Part shown: one piece after another, positions 5,994 to 12,801 of the stretch | Position numbering within the stretch: position 1 is the stretch's first letter | Layout of the letters: each line of letters starts with the position of its first letter | NCBI GenBank assembly: GCA_023432305.1 | Contig: JAEYUT010000053.1 | Location: forward strand, 1-14,671 | Direction: 5' to 3' | Origin: Actinomycetes bacterium | GTDB taxonomy: Bacteria > Actinomycetota > Actinomycetes > Actinomycetales > Microbacteriaceae | DNA length: 14,671 nucleotides | Translations under genes and position numbers: made by a program | The notes under the pieces: model-generated | What the model was told of the DNA's origin: nothing | Seen by the model: only the letters and a program-made list of their open reading frames with translations | The model's database searches: none

Positions 5994-7763
5994 TCAGGCG
6001 GCGATGATGCCCGCCTTGCGCGCGGCGATCTGCAGCGCGATGTGCTTCGAGTAGAAGCGTCCGTGCTCGATGCTGAGCGACGTCATGAGCCAGAGACCCG
6101 GCACACCCGACTCGCGCCACAGGGCGCCGTACTCGCGGTCTTCGCTCACGTCGGCGAACTGCCCGATCGTGTCCGCGATCTCGTCGCCGAGGATGGCGCG
6201 GGCCGCAGCGGTGGGCGGCTCGTAGCCGGTGGCGAAGACGACCGTGTCGGCGTCGATGAGCTGGTCGCCCTCGAGCTGGACGCCGTTCTCGGTGAAGCCG
6301 ACGACACCGCCGTGCGCGAGCTTGATGGTGCCGTCGATGATCAGCTCGGAGGCGCCCGCGTTGTAGTAGTAGCCCGTCGCGTTCGCGCCGAAGATGAGAC
6401 CGAGGACGCCGGTGCCATCGGGGCCATCGCTCAGGCGGAAGCCCGCCTTGCGCAGGCCGTCCAGCAGTTCGGCGTCGATCTCGGCGGCCTGCGCGAGCTG
6501 TGCGGCGCCGAGGCTCGGCAGGTGGCCGAACGGCACGGCCGCGTTCACGAGGTCACCCTCATCGAGCGTGTACCGTCCGCTCGTGTGAACTGCGTGCATC
6601 ACCTCGTGGAAGGTGTGGCCGTCGAGCACCGCGGTGCCGCCGCGCTGGATCATCGTCACCTCGATGCCGTGCTCGGCGAGGTCCTGGGCGATGTCGTGCC
6701 CGCTCACACCGGTGCCGACGACGACAGCGCGCTTGCCGACGTGACGGGTGTGCCCGTCGTAATCGGCCGCGTGCAGCACCTCTCCGCGGAACGCATCCTG
6801 GCCGGGGAAGGACGGACGCTTCGGCGCGCCGTTCATGCCCGTTGCGAGCACGACATGCGCGGGGGCGAGGGTGCGGGTCGAGCCATCGGCGCGAGTGACC
6901 GCCACGGTCCACGTCTTCGCGGCGTCGTCGTAGGACACCGAGTCGATCGTGCTGCCCGTCCACACCGACAGGTCGAGGAGGGTGGCGTACGCCTCGAGGA
7001 AGTCGCCCAGCTTGTTCTTGGGGGTGAACTTGGTCCACGTCGACGGGAACGGCATGTAGGCGAGCTGGTCGGCTTCGAGCGGGGTGTGCAGCGCAAGGGT
7101 GGTGTAGCGGTTGCGCCAGTTGTCGCCGATGCGCTCGTTGCGCTCGACCACGAGCGCGCGGATGCCGAGAGCCTTGAGGCGGGCAGCGGTCATGAGACCG
7201 TTGTGGCCGCCTCCGATGATCACCACCTCGGGCTCGTTCTCCTCGCACGGGATGTCGAGCTCGGCGACGTAGTCGCGGCGACCGGGCACGGGCGCGTGAA
7301 CGCGGCCCTGCGGGCGCAGGGCGTCCACCTGCTCGGGGACAGCGTCAAGCGACTTGAGCGTGACGAAGAAGGTGGTGGCCTGCCAGGTGCCGGCCTCGGT
7401 GCGGGCGAGCACGAGGTACCCGTCGCCCGCGCCGTCAGCGGTGCGGAACGAGACGAACGTCTCGACGCTCGACTCGGTCGCGGAGCTCGTGGCGCCGTCG
7501 AGCAGAGCCAGCTCGACGGGGGCGACTGTTTCGGGGTCCGTGAGCACGGCGACGATCTCATCGCGACCCACGCCGTTGCGGAACTTCCACGACAGCGCGA
7601 GCAGCTCGCGGAACGTGGCGTCGTCGGTGAACAGTGCGCCGAGAGCAGCGGCGTCGCGAGCGACGAGAGCCTCCCGGAACGACGTGATCCATGCACCCGC
7701 GACCTCGGAGCCGTAATCCGCAGCCCCGGAAGAGAGGTCGGGTGTGATCTCGGTGCTGGTCAT
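5994..7763 (-). CDS. Flavin-containing monooxygenase with N-terminal NTF2-like domain
   Basis: A 589-aa protein. The start is the ATG complementary to 7761-7763, with GAGGAG (complement of 7772-7777) 8 nt upstream. Residues about 20-135 look like an NTF2/SnoaL-type domain (WITSFREALVARDAAALGALFTDDATFRE...). The rest is a class B flavin monooxygenase: FAD Rossmann motif GGGHNG (184-189), NADPH Rossmann motif GTGVSG (350-355), and between them FRGEVLHAADY (F325, G327, H331, Y335), a variant of the FxGxxxHxxxW fingerprint with Tyr for Trp. It probably inserts one oxygen from O2 into a ketone, aldehyde, amine or thioether using NADPH; which one cannot be told. It lies downstream of the SDR on the same strand, separated by a terminator-like hairpin and its own weak operator. 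Confidence 0.88.
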   Translation of the reverse strand: MTSTEITPDLSSGAADYGSEVAGAWITSFREALVARDAAALGALFTDDATFRELLALSWKFRNGVGRDEIVAVLTDPETVAPVELALLDGATSSATESSVETFVSFRTADGAGDGYLVLARTEAGTWQATTFFVTLKSLDAVPEQVDALRPQGRVHAPVPGRRDYVAELDIPCEENEPEVVIIGGGHNGLMTAARLKALGIRALVVERNERIGDNWRNRYTTLALHTPLEADQLAYMPFPSTWTKFTPKNKLGDFLEAYATLLDLSVWTGSTIDSVSYDDAAKTWTVAVTRADGSTRTLAPAHVVLATGMNGAPKRPSFPGQDAFRGEVLHAADYDGHTRHVGKRAVVVGTGVSGHDIAQDLAEHGIEVTMIQRGGTAVLDGHTFHEVMHAVHTSGRYTLDEGDLVNAAVPFGHLPSLGAAQLAQAAEIDAELLDGLRKAGFRLSDGPDGTGVLGLIFGANATGYYYNAGASELIIDGTIKLAHGGVVGFTENGVQLEGDQLIDADTVVFATGYEPPTAAARAILGDEIADTIGQFADVSEDREYGALWRESGVPGLWLMTSLSIEHGRFYSKHIALQIAARKAGIIAA

Positions 7764-7840
7764 GGCTTTCGCTCCTCGGGAAGGCGTGGATAGTGGGGGC
7801 ACGGCTCACCTGCACGTCCGCGTGCGTGTGCCGTCCGTTC

Positions 7841-7846
7841 ACCATC
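7841..7846 (-). promoter_or_regulatory. Possible -10 of the monooxygenase gene
   Basis: GATGGT on the minus strand lies exactly 22 nt from the in-register operator at 7869-7885, the same geometry as at the other cluster promoters. By itself it is a poor -10. The predicted leader is about 70 nt. Confidence 0.35.
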
Positions 7847-7868
7847 AGGCCGAAAACGCTCTCTGCAA

Positions 7869-7885
7869 CGTGTCACTTTGGGACA
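7869..7885 (-). promoter_or_regulatory. Degenerate TGTCCC-N5-GGGACA operator before the monooxygenase
   Basis: Minus-strand reading: TGTCCC-AAAGT-GACACG. The distal half is perfect but the proximal half matches GGGACA at only three of six positions. A second reading is TGTCCC-AAA-GTGACA with a spacer two bases short. It is the weakest of the five sites, but its distance to the -10-like hexamer agrees with the others. Confidence 0.5.
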
Positions 7886-7915
7886 GGGTGCGCGAGCGAG
7901 GACCTCGATGCAGAA

Positions 7916-7960
7916 CCGCCCCGCTTCCGCAGCGTGTGAGCGACAGCGGAAACGGGGCGG
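7916..7960 (-). terminator. Terminator after the minus-strand SDR
   Basis: A 15-bp inverted repeat (7916-7930 with 7946-7960, 15-nt loop) begins 19 nt past the SDR stop. The single non-Watson-Crick position (7924/7952) becomes a G-U pair in the minus-strand transcript, so the stem is complete in that direction. It probably separates SDR from monooxygenase transcription, with possible read-through. Confidence 0.7.
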
Positions 7961-7979
7961 AACGATTCGCCTGCGGCGT

Positions 7980-8729
7980 CTACTGAGCGGTGAAGCCGCC
8001 GTCCACGAGCAGGTCGGCGCCGGTGATGTAGCTGGCTTCGTCGCTCGCGAGGAAGAGGATGGCGCGGCTCACCTCGATGGGCTGTGCCGCGCGCTTCATC
8101 GGGGTCGCCTCCGCGAACTCGCGGTTCGATTCCTCGCCTTCCTCCTCGGCCATCGGCGTCATGACGAGGCCGGGCGAGACGGAGTTCACGCGGATGCCGC
8201 GCTGGGCGTACTCCATGGCGGCTGCGCGCGTCATCATGCGCACCGCTCCCTTCGACGCCTGGTAGGAGAAGCCGCCGGGGTTGCCGATGTGGCCGTTGAT
8301 GGAGCAGGTGTTGACGATGGCGCCGGCACCGCCCGCCTCCATGACGGGTGCGACGTGCTTGATGCCGAGGAACACACCCTGCTGGTTGATCGCGGTCATG
8401 CGCTGCCAGGCCGAGACCTCCTCGTCGGCGACCGAGGCCATGGTGCCGACGATTCCCGCGTTGTTGAGCAGGATGTCGATGCGTCCCCACTTCTGCTTCG
8501 CGAAGGCGACGATCTCGACCCAGTCGGACTCCTCCGCCACGTTCATGTGGCGGTACTCGACGTCGTGGCCCTGGGCCCGAAGGTCGGCGGCCACCGCCTC
8601 GCCCGCCTCGTCGAGAACGTCGGTCATGAGGATGCGCGCGCCTTCGGCGGCGAAGAGACGGGCGTGCGATTCTCCTTGGCCGCGGGCCGCTCCGGTGATG
8701 ATCGTCACCTTGTCCTGAACTCGACCCAT
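7980..8729 (-). CDS. Short-chain dehydrogenase/reductase (hydroxysteroid/cyclic-alcohol type)
   Basis: A 249-aa classical SDR. The start is the ATG complementary to 8727-8729, with an AGGAGG ribosome site (complement of 8736-8741) 6 nt upstream. Motifs: TGAARGQG (12-19), D37 (NAD preference), NNAG (89-92), N115, S143, Y156 and K160, with the usual C-terminal ITGADLLVDGGFTAQ. It resembles 3-alpha/20-beta-hydroxysteroid and cyclic-alcohol dehydrogenases, so NAD-linked oxidation of a secondary alcohol to a ketone is likely. That would feed a Baeyer-Villiger-type monooxygenase such as the one downstream (inference). It is transcribed divergently from the aminotransferase operon and has its own operator at 8801. 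Confidence 0.88.
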   Translation of the reverse strand: MGRVQDKVTIITGAARGQGESHARLFAAEGARILMTDVLDEAGEAVAADLRAQGHDVEYRHMNVAEESDWVEIVAFAKQKWGRIDILLNNAGIVGTMASVADEEVSAWQRMTAINQQGVFLGIKHVAPVMEAGGAGAIVNTCSINGHIGNPGGFSYQASKGAVRMMTRAAAMEYAQRGIRVNSVSPGLVMTPMAEEEGEESNREFAEATPMKRAAQPIEVSRAILFLASDEASYITGADLLVDGGFTAQ

Positions 8730-8772
8730 TGCGGTCCTCCTCTTCTCGGGTTCGCGCAGACGCGCTCGCTCG

Positions 8773-8778
8773 ATTATC
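8773..8778 (-). promoter_or_regulatory. -10 box of the SDR gene
   Basis: GATAAT on the minus strand, 22 nt from the operator at 8801-8817. The position 17 nt upstream (ACATCC) is no -35 consensus, so activation from the operator is expected. The predicted transcript start is near 8766, with a leader of about 37 nt. Confidence 0.6.
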
Positions 8779-8800
8779 GGCAGGGCTTCCTGAACGGATG

Positions 8801-8817
8801 TGTGCCAGATCAGGACA
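8801..8817 (-). promoter_or_regulatory. TGTCCC-N5-GGGACA-type operator of the SDR gene
   Basis: Minus-strand reading: TGTCCT-GATCT-GGCACA, ten of twelve half-site bases matching the perfect copies. It ends 22 nt before the GATAAT -10, so its centre lies near -43 relative to the predicted transcript start. Confidence 0.7.
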
Positions 8818-8841
8818 GTGCCCGATCGACACCGGATGCGA

Positions 8842-8857
8842 GCGTGTCGCGACACGC
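8842..8857. repeat. Perfect 16-bp palindrome in the divergent control region
   Basis: GCGTGTCG-CGACACGC has no spacer and is unlike the shared operator in spacing (TGT-N4-ACA). It stands between the two divergent promoters, about 76 nt from one predicted start and 140 nt from the other. It may be a site for a second regulator; its protein is unknown. Confidence 0.55.
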
Positions 8858-8896
8858 CACGTCGTCGAGGGGGCGCATGGGGGATCGTCTCTCGGG

Positions 8897-8914
8897 CGTC
8901 GATCACCATCGACG
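8897..8914. repeat. Short inverted repeat in the divergent control region
   Basis: CGTCGAT-CACC-ATCGACG has 7-bp arms and a 4-nt spacer, about 25 nt upstream of the perfect operator at 8938. It could be an auxiliary binding site or chance, since GTCGA/TCGAC words are common in this GC-rich DNA. Confidence 0.3.
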
Positions 8915-8937
8915 GCGGCTGGACCGCCCGCTGACGC

Positions 8938-8954
8938 TGTCCCGAGATGGGACA
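8938..8954 (+). promoter_or_regulatory. Perfect TGTCCC-GAGAT-GGGACA operator of the aminotransferase operon
   Basis: Both 6-bp half-sites are exact complements, separated by 5 nt. The right half ends 22 nt before the -10 TACGTT (8977-8982) and occupies the edge of the -35 position, where no TTGACA-like sequence exists. The centre lies near -43. This is an activator-type location. Confidence 0.8.
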
Positions 8955-8976
8955 GTGGGTGCGCGTTCGGCGTGCC

Positions 8977-8989
8977 TACGTTCGGAGAA
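8977..8989 (+). promoter_or_regulatory. -10 box and likely leaderless start of the aminotransferase
   Basis: TACGTT (8977-8982) is followed by 6 nt and then the ATG at 8989, so the transcript would begin at or next to the start codon. A GGAGA directly touching the ATG is too close to act as a normal ribosome site, which supports leaderless translation. A later GTG at 9016 with GGGAG 4 nt upstream is an alternative start. Confidence 0.55.
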
Positions 8990-10263
8990 TGTCGGAACCT
9001 CAGACCGGGAGCAGTGTGACCGCCGTCGACCCGTTCGCCCGCACCAACGCGGCAGGCAACCCGCTCATCGCGGGCGGATACGGGCGCGCCGCCTACCACG
9101 TCGGAGAGCCGTCGCCCTATGCGATCCGCGGCGAGGGCTACCGGATGTGGGACCACACCGGGCGCGAGCTCATCGACGCGAACGGGAACTTCACCACCCT
9201 CATCCACGGCAACGCGCACCCGCGCATTGTGGAGGCTGCTGAGCGCGCCATCCGCTCGGGCACGTCGTGGGGTCTGCCGAACGAGGGGGAGTGGGCGCTC
9301 GCGGATGAGCTGCTGGGGCGCCTCGACGGACTCGACCAGATCCGCTTCACGAACTCCGGAACCGAGGCCGACATGGCCGCGATCCGCATCGCCCGCTCGG
9401 TGACGGGCCGCGATGACGTCGTCATGACCAAGGACGGCTACCACGGCTCCTCCGATGTCGCGCTCGCAAGCTCTGGGCCTGCCGTCGGCATCCCCAAGGC
9501 CGTCTCGGACGGTGTCTCGCTGGTTCCCATCAACGACATCGAGCGCCTCCGCGAGCTCTTCGCGGAGGGCCCGGAGCGCTACGCGGCGATCATGCTCGAC
9601 CTGCTTCCGAACAAGGCGGGTCTCATCGCCCTCGACCCCGAGTTCGTCGCGGAGGCGCGGCGTCTCGCGACCCAGCACGGCACCCTGCTCATCATCGATG
9701 AGGTCATCAGCATCCGTCTCGGCTACGGCGGACGCAGCGGCACATATGGTCTCGTGCCCGATCTGCTCACCACCGGCAAACTCATCGGCGGCGGGTTCGC
9801 CATCGGCGCCGTCGCGGGCCGTGACGAGATCATGAGTCGACTCGATCCGCGCCGGCCCGACGAGATCAGCCTCTCCGGCACGTTCTCCGGCAATCCCGTC
9901 GCGATGGCCGCAGGTCTCGAGGCTGTCCGCATGCTCGATGCCCCCGCGATCGACCGGCTCAACGGCCTCGGTGACCGCGCCCGAGAGGATGCCGCCGCAC
10001 GCGTCGCAGCCGTCGGGTGGGAGTTCCGCGGATCCGGTTCTCTGCTTCGCCCCTTCCCGCAGGGGGCCCGCAAGGTCGACGCCGGTGTTCAGCGCCGCCT
10101 GTGGTGGGCGGCCTACGACCGCGGCGTCGTCCTCTCCTCCGCGAACCTCGTCTCGCTCTCGACCCCGATGACCCAGGAGGTCGTCGACGACGTCGTCGAC
10201 CGTCTCGTCGACGCCGTCACCGAGGTCGCCACCGCCGACAGCACGGAAGGCTCCGCAGCATGA
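8989..10263 (+). CDS. Class III PLP aminotransferase (GSA-aminomutase-like)
   Basis: A 424-aa fold-type I PLP enzyme of the glutamate-1-semialdehyde aminomutase/omega-transaminase group. Seen: the N-terminal GEGYRMWDHTGRELIDANGNFTTLIHGNAHP block, SGTEADMAAIRIAR phosphate-binding turn, D237 in LLIIDEVISIRLGYG, K264 in TTGKLIGGGFAIGAVAG (Schiff-base lysine) and SGTFSGNPVAMAAG. It moves an amino group between an amine or amino acid and a carbonyl, or shifts it within the substrate. It is unlikely to be the haem-pathway HemL, because it sits in a catabolic operon under the shared operator and differs around the signature regions. Its stop overlaps the next start (ATGA), so the two genes are translationally coupled. 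Confidence 0.88.
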   Translation: MSEPQTGSSVTAVDPFARTNAAGNPLIAGGYGRAAYHVGEPSPYAIRGEGYRMWDHTGRELIDANGNFTTLIHGNAHPRIVEAAERAIRSGTSWGLPNEGEWALADELLGRLDGLDQIRFTNSGTEADMAAIRIARSVTGRDDVVMTKDGYHGSSDVALASSGPAVGIPKAVSDGVSLVPINDIERLRELFAEGPERYAAIMLDLLPNKAGLIALDPEFVAEARRLATQHGTLLIIDEVISIRLGYGGRSGTYGLVPDLLTTGKLIGGGFAIGAVAGRDEIMSRLDPRRPDEISLSGTFSGNPVAMAAGLEAVRMLDAPAIDRLNGLGDRAREDAAARVAAVGWEFRGSGSLLRPFPQGARKVDAGVQRRLWWAAYDRGVVLSSANLVSLSTPMTQEVVDDVVDRLVDAVTEVATADSTEGSAA

Positions 10264-11141
10264 AGATCGTGAACTACCGCCGTGAGGGCGACTGGACGGC
10301 GGGGGTCGTCCGCGGCGACCGCGTGATCGACGTCGCAGGTGCGCTCGCCGAGGATGGCGGCATCGCCTGCGGCACCATCTCCGTGCGCGAGCTGCTCGAG
10401 CGCTTCGGGGCCGACCTCGCGTTCGTCGAGAAGATCGTTGCGGCCGCAGACGCCGTCGACCAGCACGTTGCTGGTGCGTACGCGGATGTCGAGCTCGGCG
10501 CACCCGTGAGCGACCCGAAGAAGGTGCTGTGCGTCGGCCTGAACTACGCCGATCACGTTGCGGAGACGGGCCGTAAGCTCCCCGAGTTCCCGGATGTCTT
10601 CACCAAGTTCGCGACGAGCCTCATTGGGCCGCGCGATGCGATCGGCGGAGCAGATCTGGATCAGGACCTCGATTTCGAAGCCGAGATCGCGATCGTCATC
10701 GGAAAGACGGCGAAGGGAGTGTGCGCGGCCGACGCGCTCGACCACGTCGCGGGTGCGATGCTGCTGAACGACGTCACCCTGCGCGCGCTGCAGTACCGCG
10801 GAACTCAGTGGACGATGGGCAAGGCGGTCGACGGCACCACGCCGAGCGGCCCCGCGCTCATCACGCTCGACGAGGTGGGGGATCTGCAGAGCCTCGACAT
10901 CACGTGCCGCGTCAACGGCGAGCTGATGCAGAGTTCGAACACGCGACACATGATCTTCCCGATCGCCACGATCGTCGAGTACATCTCCCGCACGATCACA
11001 CTCGAGCCCGGCGACATCATCGCGACCGGAACCCCGGATGGCATCGGCATCAAGCGCACCCCGCCGGTGATCCTGCGTTCGGGCGACCGCGTGACGATCG
11101 CCGCCACCGGACTCGGAGAGATCGACAGCCTGGTCGCCTGA
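10260..11141 (+). CDS. FAH-family hydrolase/hydratase
   Basis: A 293-aa fumarylacetoacetate-hydrolase-fold protein, starting at the ATG that overlaps the aminotransferase stop. A small N-terminal domain (1-80) precedes the catalytic fold beginning KVLCVGLNYADHVAETG. Metal ligands are E140 and E142 (DFEAEIAIVIG) and D171 (LLNDVTLR). The C-terminal half carries IIATGTPDGIGIKRTPP. Family members cleave acylpyruvates or hydrate/isomerise 2-oxo-dienoates in aromatic and amino-acid breakdown, using Mg2+ or Mn2+. Which reaction applies here is unknown. Coupling to an aminotransferase suggests a 2-oxo acid or beta-dicarbonyl arising by transamination (inference). Confidence 0.88.
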   Translation: MKIVNYRREGDWTAGVVRGDRVIDVAGALAEDGGIACGTISVRELLERFGADLAFVEKIVAAADAVDQHVAGAYADVELGAPVSDPKKVLCVGLNYADHVAETGRKLPEFPDVFTKFATSLIGPRDAIGGADLDQDLDFEAEIAIVIGKTAKGVCAADALDHVAGAMLLNDVTLRALQYRGTQWTMGKAVDGTTPSGPALITLDEVGDLQSLDITCRVNGELMQSSNTRHMIFPIATIVEYISRTITLEPGDIIATGTPDGIGIKRTPPVILRSGDRVTIAATGLGEIDSLVA

Positions 11142-11155
11142 CCCCACTCTCGAGG

Positions 11156-11172
11156 TGTCCCAGATCGGGACA
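11156..11172 (+). promoter_or_regulatory. Perfect TGTCCC-AGATC-GGGACA operator of the aldehyde dehydrogenase
   Basis: Exact half-sites with a 5-nt spacer, extendable by one pair to 11155-11173. It ends 21 nt before the -10 TAGAGT (11194-11199). No -35 consensus is seen. It lies 14 nt behind the FAH stop, and flanking CGAGG/CCTCG words would let the transcript form a longer hairpin, so it might also weaken read-through from the upstream genes. Confidence 0.8.
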
Positions 11173-11193
11173 CTCCTCGCCGCACCCCGTACC

Positions 11194-11199
11194 TAGAGT
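11194..11199 (+). promoter_or_regulatory. -10 box of the aldehyde dehydrogenase-regulator unit
   Basis: TAGAGT matches TANNNT. The predicted transcript start is near 11206 with a leader of about 46 nt carrying AGGAG (11240-11244) 7 nt before the ATG at 11252. Confidence 0.6.
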
Positions 11200-11251
11200 C
11201 AACACGCACGGCGCATGCCCGACCCGCGCCGACCCCGACAGGAGTGATCTC

Positions 11252-12778
11252 ATGACCGACGCTCAGGCCGCATTCGCGGAACGAGTTCAGAAGCACCGCG
11301 CGGGCGAGCCCGTCATCGTCCCGCACGTCGTGAACGGCGTCGAGCGCTTCGACGGGCCTCTGCTTCAGCGTGAGGACCCGAGCCAGCCGGGCACGATCGT
11401 CAGCGGATGTCACGACGCCCCCGCCGAGCTCGTGCTCGAGGCGGTCGCGGCGTCGAAGGCGGCGCAGAAGCAGTGGCGGAAGGTGCCGCTCGCGACGCGC
11501 ATCGAGCACGTCGCCCTCGCGATTCCCTACATCGAAGAGCACATCGAGGACTGGGCTGTGCGCGTCGCGGTCGAGGTGGGCAAGCCGTACGCGGCCGCGC
11601 GTGCCGAGGCCACCGAGATCATCGACATGCTGCGCTTCTACACCGAGTACGCTGCCGCTCCCGGTGCCTTCGAGGACGAGCGAACCGCGGATCCCAGCGG
11701 CCTCGCGGGAGATTCGGTGCTGAAGCCCTACGGCGTCTTCGGCGGGATCACCCCCTTCAACTATCCGATCGTCCAGGCCGCCGGGCCGGTCATCGGCGCG
11801 CTCCTCGCGGGCAACGGCATCGTCGTGAAGACTTCGCACCACGGACCCTGGTCGGGTCACGCGGTCGCGGAGTTCACTGCGGCGATGAACCTGCCCGTGG
11901 GCCTTGTGAACGTCGTCCACGGTGAGGACGAGCCCGGAAAGGCTCTCGTCGCGAGCGACATCGACGGCATCTGCTTCACCGGCTCGGTGGGCGTCGGCCA
12001 GTCGATCGCGCGCGAGTTCGCCTCCGGACGCTACTCGCGCCCCGTGATCGCCGAGATGGGCGGCAAGAACCCGGTGATCGTCACCGACACCGCGGACCTC
12101 GAGCAGGCTGCCGCCGGCATCGTCTTCTCGGCGTTCGACCTGAGCGGCCAGAAGTGCAGCGCCCTCTCGCGCGTGCTCGTCACGCCGGGTGCCCACGCGC
12201 GTCTTGCCGAGCTCGTAGCCGAGCGCACCGCTCAGCTCACCATGACCGACCCGGCTGACGCGCAAGCGTTCGGCGGTCCGGTCGTGTCGCCCGACGCTGT
12301 CGCGCGCTACAACGCACTCAAGGCGGAGGCGGAGGCCGCTGGCTTCTCGATCACCACGGGCAACGCCCCCGATGGCGGCTACTACGTGCCCGCGATCGTG
12401 GTCGACGGCGTTCCCGCCGACCACAAGCTCGCCGTGGAGGAGCACTTCCTTCCGTTCCTGACGATCAGCGAGGTTCCGGACTTCGAGACGGCACTGCAGG
12501 TCGCCAATGGGACCGACATGGGGCTCACCGCCGGCATCTACACGGGTGACCGCGCGGAGGCGGAGACCTTCCTCGACGAGATCGAGGCGGGTTGTGTGAA
12601 CGTCAACGCGACGGGGCACGCGACCACCGGCTGGTGGCCCGGACCGCAGACGTTCGGCGGCTGGAAGGCGAGCGGCACCACGGGCGTCCAGACGCTCGGC
12701 AAGTGGTACTTCCAGCTTTTCGCCAGGCAGCAGGCACGTAAGGTCTCGGCAGACCTTTCTGACCTCCTCACCTACTGA
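11252..12778 (+). CDS. NAD(P)-dependent aldehyde dehydrogenase, P5C-dehydrogenase type
   Basis: A 508-aa ALDH-superfamily enzyme that oxidises an aldehyde to the acid. Start: ATG 11252 with AGGAG 7 nt upstream. Catalytic residues are present: N170 in TPFNYP, E268 in AEMGGKNPVIV and C302 in SGQKCSALSR. The GQKCSA context and the PQTFGGWKASGTTGVQTLGKWY ending are closest to the 1-pyrroline-5-carboxylate (glutamate semialdehyde) dehydrogenase branch, which suggests a semialdehyde substrate carrying an amino or carboxyl group (inference). It has its own operator and is followed after 23 nt by the regulator gene, probably on the same transcript. Confidence 0.9.
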   Translation: MTDAQAAFAERVQKHRAGEPVIVPHVVNGVERFDGPLLQREDPSQPGTIVSGCHDAPAELVLEAVAASKAAQKQWRKVPLATRIEHVALAIPYIEEHIEDWAVRVAVEVGKPYAAARAEATEIIDMLRFYTEYAAAPGAFEDERTADPSGLAGDSVLKPYGVFGGITPFNYPIVQAAGPVIGALLAGNGIVVKTSHHGPWSGHAVAEFTAAMNLPVGLVNVVHGEDEPGKALVASDIDGICFTGSVGVGQSIAREFASGRYSRPVIAEMGGKNPVIVTDTADLEQAAAGIVFSAFDLSGQKCSALSRVLVTPGAHARLAELVAERTAQLTMTDPADAQAFGGPVVSPDAVARYNALKAEAEAAGFSITTGNAPDGGYYVPAIVVDGVPADHKLAVEEHFLPFLTISEVPDFETALQVANGTDMGLTAGIYTGDRAEAETFLDEIEAGCVNVNATGHATTGWWPGPQTFGGWKASGTTGVQTLGKWYFQLFARQQARKVSADLSDLLTY

Positions 12779-12801
12779 GCACCCACCGGACGGGGGACGC
12801 C

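Noticed and set aside
7316..7345. A GGGACA half-site within the monooxygenase gene
   Set aside because: The in-register left half does not match TGTCCC, and it lies in coding sequence away from any start.
8989..10263. Assigning the class III aminotransferase as haem-biosynthetic HemL
   Set aside because: There are no haem genes around it; it is coupled to a FAH hydrolase and carries the catabolic-cluster operator.
7873..10503. An 876-codon open frame on the minus strand, and similar long antisense frames (for example 6042-7793 plus, 10805-12850 minus, 12772-14661 minus)
   Set aside because: They are opposite to genes with intact catalytic motifs, their translations are Arg/Ala/Gly-rich without family signatures, and long antisense frames are expected at this GC content.
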